Below are positions 56,531-64,000 of a stretch of DNA of 64,000 bases, piece by piece. Below the pieces are notes generated by a model. That model made no database searches. It was not told the origin of the DNA and worked only from the letters and a program-made list of their open reading frames with translations. The stretch comes from Melieria omissa. Lineage: Eukaryota > Arthropoda > Insecta > Diptera > Ulidiidae. The position numbers and the translations under genes were made by a program. The stretch spans positions 43,979,264 through 44,043,263 of the forward strand of contig OZ020269.1 in NCBI GenBank assembly GCA_963971225.1. Direction: 5' to 3'. The first letter of the stretch is position 1. Each line of letters opens with the position of its first letter.

Positions 56531-57471
56531 ATGCCAAACTCCCATTACCAATTACGCTCTGCGGCCCAATTGGAGCCCATCGATGACGACGAGGGAAAGC
56601 GTCAACTGCAGGCGGCGCAGACCAGCGTCGAGGTACTGCCGCAGGCAGGTGTTCCGGCGAATCCTCACACCAATTGGCAGCGCATGCATGTTCCGCAATT
56701 CAACAAGACGAACCCCCAGCTATGGTTCGCCCAACTGGAACGCGCGTTCCGCCTTATCGACATCACGGCCGACGCTAAGTTTGACTGGGTGGCGATCCAC
56801 CTGGAGCAGGACTTCATCTTCTGCGTTGAAGATCTGGTGACCACACCGCCGCCGAGGGATAGGTACAACGCGTTGAAGACTAGGCTGCTGGCGAGGTTTG
56901 CGGAGTCCGCTGAAAGCAAGCTGCGCCGATTATTGCAGGGGGAGACACGGCCGACCTGAAGCCGTCGGAGATTCTACAGCACATGAAGCGCTTGGCGCCA
57001 GACCCAGGCAGTGCAGCTATCGTCCGGACGTTGTTTTTGGGACAAATGCCACATACGATCCGGCCCCTGCTGACCGTGTGGAAGGAGGAGAGTCTGGATC
57101 AGTTGGCGCACGTCGCCGACAAGATGCTGGAAGCAGTGAACGGGAACTCCATCTGCGCGCTGGCTCCTCAGATAAACGGGGAAGCTGCTCCGACGCCCAC
57201 AGTAAATTCCGTATCAGGCGGCAGCATGTCGTTGGCAGACATCACGACGACGCTCAGGACTCTATCCGACGCCGTGAAGAAGTTGCAGAACGAGATGAAA
57301 TCCTTCAAGCGGAGCGGAAACAGATCCACCTCAAGCAGCCGCTCCCCACATCGCGGAGCGCCTGCGGCGGGTGACCGGGCTGAGCCAAGATTGTGTTATT
57401 TCCATGCGAGGTTCGGCAAGAACGCACGTAGCTGCCGTCCCAATTGTACCTTTTCAGAATCGTCAAACTAG
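56531..57471 (+). pseudogene. Gypsy gag, one frameshift
   Basis: The start is best at ATG 56531 (MPNSHYQLRSAAQ). The capsid region reads FNKTNPQLWFAQLERAFRLI and VATHLEQ-like helix, then LLARFAESAESKLRRLL. Near 56943 the frame shifts by one and continues with LKPSEILQHMKRLAPDPGSA and LFLGQMPHTIRPLLTVW. A Cys/His motif [18 protein letters not shown] closes the protein, typical of tRNA-Trp-primed Gypsy gags. TAG at 57469-57471 overlaps the start of pol, compatible with -1 frameshifting. Confidence 0.87.
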
Positions 57472-58922
57472 CGCGGCTGCCGCCAGTCGCGCTGGTCGGC
57501 GGCAGCGTCAACTCAACCAGCCCCCACACGGACATTCCTAGCGCTGCTCGATACGAGACGCAGCTTCATGTATATGACAGATTAAACCATCTTCGTTTCC
57601 TCGTAGACTCGGGTTCAGTGGTGTCGGTCATTCCCCACAGCATAGTCAGCAGTGAGGCCAGATCGAGTGCATTGCAACTGTTTGCGGCGAACCAAACAAC
57701 GATCCGGACGTTCGGCAGCCACGCTCTCCAGTTGGACCTTGGGTTACGGCGCGTGTTCAGTTGGTCGTTTATTGTGGCTGACACGCATACGGCGATCATC
57801 GGCGCGGATTTCCTAGCCCAGTTCAATCTGCTCATCGACCTCAAGCAACAACGTCTGATCGACACAGCTACTCGCCTGACAACGCGCGGGAATTTGGTGC
57901 ACACCACCGAGTTCGCCGTGTCAACAATAAACACCGATGAGGACTTCAGAGGGCTCTTGAACGAATTCGTAGACATCACAAGGGCGCCGAGGAAGGTCGA
58001 CCAGAACGGCGACGGGGTTCAGTTCCACGACGTCCTGCATCACATCGAGACACGAGGTAACCCAATTGCCGATCGAGCTCGACGCCTGGCGGGTGACAAG
58101 CTTGCAACCGCCAAGGCTGAGTTCAGCCTCCTGCTTGACCAGGGGATTTTCCGCCCGTCGAAAAGCCCCTGGGCTAGTCCGCTGCACATGGTCTCCAAGA
58201 AGTCAGGTGGATGGCGAGCTTGCGGTGACTATCGCAAGTTAAATGCGATTACTGTTCCAGACCGTTACCCCGTCTCACACATACACGATTTTGCCGACCG
58301 CCTACACGGTAAAGCAATTTTTTCGACAATCGATCTGGTCCGCGCATATTACCAAATTCCGATGGCGAGGAAGATGTCCAAAAGACGGCAGTTTGTACAC
58401 CGTTCGGCTTGTACGAATTTATGTATATGCCGTTCGGGCTGAAGAACGCCACGCAAACGTTTCAGCGCTTTATGAATGCTATATTCAGGGGCGTTGATTT
58501 CGTCTACATTTACATCGATGACATCCTCGTCATGACCAGCTCTGCGGATGAGCATGCAGAGCACCTGCGGACCGTTTTTTCCATCCTGCGTCAACACGGT
58601 TTAACCATAAACGCCAGCAATTGTCACCTGGGAAGACAGCAAGTGGTGTTTCTGGGATACATCATCAACAGCAGCGGCATACGCCCACCTGAAGAACGTG
58701 TAAAGGCTGTAGAGCAGTACCCGCGGCCGGAGACAGTTCGCGACCTGAGCAGATTCTTGGGGTTCATCAACTACTATCGCCGTTGCATTCCTCATGCATC
58801 CGAGCTGCAAGCGCAGCTAAACGAATACACTCGCAACATGCGAAAAAACGACAAGCGCAAAATCGATTGGACACCAGAGGCGCTACGAGCTTTTGAAAAT
58901 TGTACACGCAGTTTGACCGTCG
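57444..58922 (+). pseudogene. Gypsy pol: protease and reverse transcriptase, one frameshift
   Basis: Protease: [18 protein letters not shown] with D-S-G, then [61 protein letters not shown] and [14 protein letters not shown]; a one-base shift near 58365 moves to [20 protein letters not shown] and the catalytic YIDDILVM (58513-58536), then LGYIINSSGIRPPEERVKAV. The Transib begins at 58923; with its duplication it is 2073 bp, so the frame is not changed. Confidence 0.9.
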
Positions 58923-59608
58923 CACAGTGTTTCGCCTAGAACAAGCTAGCTGGACAAAAACGACATTTTTATTTCCTGATTTTTCCATTAGATAATGAAT
59001 GTCAATATTCATACATTAGGATTTGTGTGAAAATAACACACCGGCACTTTCAATATAGTGAGCTATATAGATAAATATATCAGATTATCGTAAATTTTAA
59101 TAATTTCTTCACATAGTTGGCCTGCAGTGATTTATTAAAATAAGTTCGTGTTAAAAGTCGGTTACAACTTTTTTTTTTAATGGAGTCTGTGCTTAAGAGT
59201 GAGTAGTATTTTTACAATGTCTTGTATTAGCAATTAAGCTATATTTAATAGTTGTAACGTGCCATGATTAAGAAGGAAAGCGATTTTTTCCACAAATTTT
59301 CAACTTTAAAGGTGAAAAGTTGAGATGTCTCCTCATGTCACCTCTCCAATTTTTATATATATTCTGCTCATAAGTACGGACTAGTAGATGGAACAAAAAA
59401 CCATTGCGAATTTTTTGCACATCTATTTTATTTTATTTTTTCAGATTTGACTATAAGCATAACAAAATTTAAATTTTTCGGAAATTTGGTTGGAATATTC
59501 TAATGAAACAAAAAATAAAGAGATAATGAGGCACATGTTACCAAATTTAACGATTATGAAGTGACAGACAATTCCTTAAAAGTCAAACTTTCCCAAATAC
59601 CATAAAAG

Positions 59609-60357
59609 TTGTCCATGAAGTGGAACAGCCTAGGAAGAAACCGTGAACGATTTCTAAATAAGACCCCTGACTGGCTATCTGGTTCAGAGATAATTTTCAA
59701 CATTACTGTACGTTCAAGCTTGCCATCGACATCTTCAGACAGCCATCCAGTTTCTGGCAGACCAAAGAAGGTATTTGATAACTCCAGTCTGAGGACCAAA
59801 CGAATAGATGACTCAATACAATCCAGAAGTGCTGATGAGCTGATTTATGCTGCAGAGGTATCTGCACGACTGTCCGGCAGTAGAAATGTAGCAAGTGTTA
59901 TCAAAACTGCGAAAAGGGAGACTCAAGAATCTCTGAACGAAAAAAAAAGTGAAAAAATTCTAGATGTTTGAGCAGTGAAGAAGCTTTAGCATACTATGTA
60001 GATAGCAAATCAACTAGTCAATTCAAAAATGTGCTTGGACTGATTGTAGATAAACCAAAGCCTGGATTCGGTAACACAAACGACGGCAATACTGCACGTA
60101 GGTTCTTTGAAAATTCAGAGAAAAGTGTAAAAATTACTGGCTTGGATGTCACTTTCATGAAAAAATTCGACACACTCCTACGCGCTTTATCTTCGTGGTA
60201 TAACATGCCTGTTACGGTTCACAAAACTTTGGTGCACAGCACTGACGTTATAAAATCGGCAATTCTGCCAATTGGTCAGTTTTCTGAGGAAGCTCGTTAT
60301 AAAGTATGTAGGCGATTTAGAGCAAACAATACGCAAAAGCAGTCCCGTGAACTGTAA
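59609..60357 (+). pseudogene. Transib transposase with catalytic core deleted
   Basis: N-terminal part: MKWNSLGRNRERFLNKTPDW, VSGRPKKVFDNSSLRTKRID and ADELIYAAEVSARLSGSRN, up to a stop near 59971. Then a C-terminal part: LGLIVDKPKPGFGNTNDGNT, ARRFFENSEKSVKI, YNMPVTVHKTLVHSTDV and LPIGQFSEEARYKVCRRFR with the Glu motif. The two Asp motifs are missing, so the protein is dead. Confidence 0.85.
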
Positions 60358-60639
60358 GTAGGTAATAAATTGACAAGAATTTCCTGCTGTGCTAAGAATA
60401 AACGCTCAACAGTCGTATCTTAAACTGCTTGAAGTTTCATTTTAGCACGCGTTTCATTCACATCAATTTGGATGTGGATATAAGCAGCTTTTGCCGTTCT
60501 AACACTATAAAATGACGGAAATACCTTATGACAAGCTTAGATACTCCATTTCCGAGGCCTTTTGTGTGCATGACTAGTCGATTGGCTATCTATATAGTAC
60601 AATAAAGCTGTAATATCTCAAACTTAAACGTCTATCATT

Positions 60640-60812
60640 TTTTTCGTTCAGATAATCTTGAGTCTCATTTTTCGCAATTTTGATAACACTTGCTACATTT
60701 CGCCAGTGGACAATCGTGCAGATATCTCCGCAGCATAAATCAACTTATCAGTATATCTGGTATGTTTTAGGTCATCTATTTTTCTCCCTTTGGTCCTAAG
60801 ACTGGAACTATT
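60640..60812 (-). repeat. Inverted duplicate of part of the Transib gene
   Basis: Its reverse complement matches 59774-59945 (for example TTCCAGTCTTAGGACCAAA against CTCCAGTCTGAGGACCAAA, and GTAGCAAGTGTTATCAAAA in both) with roughly 10-15 percent difference. Confidence 0.85.
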
Positions 60813-60995
60813 AAGCTCCTTAATGTACATATGTATATATAGGTATTTGTATATTTATATGTATATATACATATAAAAAGACATAAAAAACTAAAAAAGT
60901 ATATGTATCTGAAATAAAAAGCCGCATATTAAACGAAAAATCCTGAAAAATATGTTTGTCCAGCTAGCTTGTTCTACACGAAACAATGTGCGTCG

Positions 60996-62590
60996 CCACG
61001 CTGTTGGCTCACCCCGCTCCTGACGCCAAATTAGGCTTAGTGTGTGACGCCTCAGATTCAGCCATCGGTGCCGCGCTGGAGCAGTACGTCGACGAGTCGT
61101 GGCAGCCACTGGGGTTTTTCTCACGAAAGTTAAATGGTGCAGAGAAAAACTACAGCACGTACGACTGGGAGCTCCTGGCGATCTACGATGCCATTCGCTA
61201 TTTCAAACACATACTCGAGGCTCGAGTATTCGTGATTAAAACGGACCACAAGCCGCTCATCCATGCCTTTAAGCAAAGGCCCGAGAAGGCATCACCACGA
61301 CAACTGCGTCACCTTGATTTCATTTCGCAGTTCTCCACTGCCATTGTACATGTGGCCGGGACTGCTAACGCCGTCGCAGACGCGCTATCACGGGTGGAGG
61401 CGATATCGATGCCCACCCACATTACGTATGCCCTACTCGCCGAAAACCAGGTGGCGGACGAGGAATTGCCGACGCTTCTCCAGGGAGGTACGTCGTTGAA
61501 GCTGCAAAAAATTCAGGTAGAAGACAACTCCGTTTTTTGCGACGTCTCGACCGGGAACATACGCCCATATGTGCCCCAAAAACTACGTTACAACGTTTTC
61601 GCTGTAGTCCACAGTCTGTCTCATCCGAGTGGCAGAGCAACACTGCAGCAACTACGTCAGAGGTACGTTTGGCCTTCTATGCGCAAGGATGTCACAGCGT
61701 GGGCTCGAGCTTGCCTTCCATATCAACGCGCGCAGATACACAGGCATTATTCCTTCCAGACGAACAAGATCGACGTTCCTGACAACCGCTTTGACCACGT
61801 CCACCTCGACATTGTTGTTATGCCGCTAGTAGGGGGATTCCGGTATTGCGTGACGATGATCGATCGGTTCGCACGCTGGCCAGAAGCCGTACCTCTCAAG
61901 GACATCTCCGCTGAATCTGTCGTCACGGCATTCTGGACACATTGGATCTCCAGGTTTGGTTGCCCCAAGACGATCACAACGGCCCAGGGCGCGCAATTTG
62001 AGTCAGCCTTTTTCCAAGGGTTGGCCAAGCTGGTCGGATCTCAACATATACACACAACCGCCTACCACCCCCAGTCAAATGGGTTGGTAGAGCGTTGGCA
62101 TCGTTCGTTCAAATCCGCCTTGATGTGCAGTCCCACTATCACTTGGCCCGAGCTGCTTCCAACGGTGTTACTGGGCCTGCGAACGTGCTACAAAGAAGAC
62201 CTACAAGCCTCCGCCGCAGACATGCTATACGGCGGGCCACTAAGATTACCTAATGAATTTTTCGAGGAGTTGGACCAAACCGTCGACCCGCGTGTCTTTC
62301 TCAGCAACTTCCGGGAGCATATGCGCAGCATACGTCCAACACCTACCGCCCATCATTCAAGAAAGACTACCTTTGTGCTGAAGAACTTGTACGATTGCTC
62401 ACATGTCTTTGTACGTACGGACGCAGTCCGTCAGCCGTTGGAACCACCATATACTGGTCCCTATGAGGTGGTCGACCGTCCAACAGACAGAGTTTTCAAC
62501 GTTAAAATCAACGGGAAGGTGATAGCATTATCGACCGACAGGTTGAAGCCCGCATTTGTGGTCCGCGATGACGCCGCAGCAGGGCCGTAA
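60996..62590 (+). pseudogene. Gypsy pol: RNase H and integrase, catalytic residues changed
   Basis: The frame is open to TAA at 62588-62590. RNase H has GLVCDASDSAIGAALEQ, YDWELLAIYDAIRYFK and TDHKPLIHAF. Integrase zinc region reads HPSGRATLQQLRQRYVWPSM and ACLPYQRAQ, where the second Cys of CxxC is Tyr. Core: HLDIVVMPLVGG (first Asp), KTITTAQGAQFES (the second catalytic Asp is Ala) and NGLVERWHRS (Glu). Two altered key residues mean the integrase is probably inactive although the frame is uninterrupted. Confidence 0.87.
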
Positions 62591-62682
62591 GTCGCGCCAC
62601 ATTCCATACTACGTACGTATGAACGGACTAAGCGGGTGAGGTTCCAGGACTCATCGTGACTCCGTCACTAGAAGGGGAGTAC

Positions 62683-62900
62683 TGTGGCGGCACCACCAGG
62701 CAGGGAACGATGTGGCAATACCACGTTTGTAAAAGCTTGCAGATGCAACCCTGCGAATGCAACCAGCTGGACCGCCATTTCCTTGTTTCCGCCTCTCGCT
62801 GTTTTGACCACTGGCGTGGATGGAAGTCTTTTATTTGTAATCTTATCAATTTCCTGTAATCCTTGAATAAATAAATTAAACAGCCGTTCAGGCGACCAAA
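62683..62900 (+). repeat. Gypsy 3' LTR
   Basis: 218 bp, same limits as the 5' LTR; three substitutions noticed (near 62717, 62799 and 62894). Confidence 0.93.
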
Positions 62901-63127
62901 AGTCGGCGCGCACAGCGCCACCTACTTGCGACGCACAGTGGGGTATTGAGCATTGAAAACGGCGATTAATTCTCCTGAGCTATTAAAATGAATGTAAAGT
63001 ATTTTTTTACATAGATGAAGCATATATAAGACAAATTGAAAAAAAATATTGTAGTTGTTGTTGTTTTTTTATTAAATTTATTCAATTTAAGTAAATATTT
63101 CAAGTTTTGGGCTTCTCACACTAGAAT

Positions 63128-63168
63128 TATTAAATGTCATCGCTATTATTATCATTATTATCATCATT

Positions 63169-63201
<33 letters not shown>

Positions 63202-63853
63202 CGCAATATCATTACCAGACTGGAAATTTGTATTATCTGTTGAAGTTTTTACAGATGGTGATTTTAAAAGTTCAATAGCTGAAAGTGGTAGGTGTTGGAT
63301 CTTTTTTTTAGGAAGTTTCCTTAAACTTGATAGAATTGGATCGGAAGCAACAAGAACTCGATGCAAAATATCATGATTTGTTTTTTTCTCTGCTAGTCTT
63401 GCGTGTAAAATGTTCTCCGTATTTTTTAAATTCTTTATTCAGTGCTTCTTGAGCTTCCTCAGTTAATTGGCCAATTGGTAACAGAGCGTGGTGTATTATT
63501 TCTGGCCCATGAATTAGAAATTTGTGCACCGTAGGTGGCATGGTTGGTTGGTTAAGTGGCTGCCTCTGTATGAGACACACTTAGGCCTATGGGCCCGTTG
63601 TGATACCATGCATATTGCACCATGGATACTTTGATACAAAATATCTCGCAGTATCATGTGCGAAATTTCGAAACTTTGCAATATCTACCTCATGGCCACA
63701 AGAAGCCACTATCAGTATAACGTGCAACCTTTTTATCAAGTTCAAGTCAACATTCGTGATTTCAGACGATAGCTCTGCGTTTCGAAAGAACCTTCTTGCC
63801 GTATTTCCATCATTTGAGTTGCAGAATCCGGGTTTCGGTTGATCAACAATCAA
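63128..63853 (-). pseudogene. Transib transposase C-terminal half with an Asp-rich tail
   Basis: Minus frames give VDQPKPGFCNSNDGNTARRF, a helical segment, PTVHKFLIHGPEIIHHALLP and IGQLTEEAQEALNKEFKKYG (Glu motif), then LHRVLVASDPILSSLRKLPK. A stop and at least one frame change interrupt near 63380 and 63580. The C-terminus is a run of Asp encoded by an ATC/ATT microsatellite, ending at 63130. The catalytic Asp region would lie beyond 64000. Confidence 0.82.
63134..63200. repeat. ATC/ATT trinucleotide microsatellite
   Basis: About 22 ATC or ATT units, in frame with the Transib C-terminus on minus, where they encode Asp and Asn. Confidence 0.9.
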
Positions 63854-64000
63854 ACCTGCTTTCTCTCTGAATCCCTTTTGAATATTTTTTTTTGTTTCGT
63901 TTTCTGACCTTACTTACCATTTTTTTATTAGTAATTTGTACGATAAATGAAGAAGGCATTTAAAAAAATTGTATCGAACCATGCAGTACTGACAGTCCAA

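Larger units (their letters stand above)
58923..60990 (+). mobile_element. Transib transposon, symmetric 24-bp-spaced ends
   Basis: CACAGTG left and CACATTG right (read inward) lie between CGTCG at 58918-58922 and 60991-60995. Each end has 24 bp ending GCTAGCTGG, then ACAAAAACG (left, one mismatch to the RSS nonamer) or ACAAACATA (right). The 2068-bp element has two transposase fragments and an inverted internal duplication. From 58963 to 59600 I see no gene. Confidence 0.92.
56196..62900 (+). mobile_element. Ty3/Gypsy retrotransposon (tRNA-Trp primed, CsRn1-like) with a Transib insert
   Basis: Two 218-bp LTRs (three differences seen) enclose gag and pol between 4-bp duplications AGTC (56192-56195, 62901-62904). 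TGGTGACCCCGAC directly after the 5' LTR is complementary to tRNA-Trp; AGAAGGGGAGT before the 3' LTR is the polypurine tract. Pol order is protease, RT, RNase H, integrase. No envelope gene. A Transib separates RT from RNase H. Confidence 0.93.
62934..64000 (-). mobile_element. Transib transposon, truncated by the window edge
   Basis: CACAGTG at 62934-62940 is preceded by CGACG (62929-62933). The left end is the 3' end relative to the transposase, which is on minus. After the heptamer the sequence GGGTATTGAGCA leads to TTGAAAACG, a poor nonamer, so this end does not clearly follow the RSS pattern. The other terminus is outside the window. Confidence 0.82.

Noticed and set aside
62934..62970. 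12-RSS-like end in the last Transib
   Set aside because: TTGAAAACG after 12 bp matches the nonamer at only about five positions and the partner end is outside the window.

Overview
This is repeat-rich insect DNA, most likely from a higher dipteran fly. The evidence is the mix of element families (I-, LOA-, R1/Waldo- and RTE-like LINEs, BEL/Pao and tRNA-Trp-primed Ty3/Gypsy LTR elements, mariner/Tc1, PIF/Harbinger, Transib, TTAA-site and hAT-like elements) and very short introns of 57-66 bp. I could not determine genus or family. I found no convincing host gene, tRNA gene or rRNA gene; almost every coding segment belongs to a transposable element, usually broken by stops, frameshifts or later insertions.

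Layout. 1-3.3 kb: BEL fragment, a probable solo LTR, a small TIR element and unassigned AT-rich DNA. 3.3-13.84 kb: a plus-strand I-clade LINE split by two mariners and a TTAA-site foldback element that itself carries a tRNA-type SINE; one mariner also contains a second TTAA-site element. 13.84-19.6 kb: a broken Tc1-like transposase interrupted by a LOA-like LINE with a 14-bp target-site duplication (TSD). 20.5-23.45 kb: LINE scraps, a 147-bp hAT-like MITE, a decayed Tc1 element. 23.5-54.3 kb: one minus-strand I-clade LINE whose pieces are separated by a mariner-like element, a 5.6-kb element carrying Harbinger, a TTAA MITE and Transib copies, a snap-back element, and an 18.5-kb BEL/Pao retrotransposon. 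The BEL element holds a hAT-like element, a Waldo-like LINE with its own Transib insert, and a second Transib. 54.3-62.9 kb: two Gypsy elements, the second carrying a Transib. 62.9-64 kb: a fifth Transib running off the window.

The most notable signal is Transib, the DNA-transposon superfamily related to RAG1 of V(D)J recombination. Five copies occur; the four whose two ends are visible sit between 5-bp CGNNG duplications and all begin CACAGTG. In two copies (42588-43779 and 49529-52531) one end is heptamer + 12 bp + A-rich nonamer and the other is heptamer + 23 bp + the same type of nonamer, the spacing logic of vertebrate 12- and 23-RSSs. The 49529-52531 copy also has an apparently uninterrupted three-exon transposase of 675 residues. 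Other copies have symmetric 22/22 or 24/24 spacing, so the asymmetric arrangement looks family-specific.
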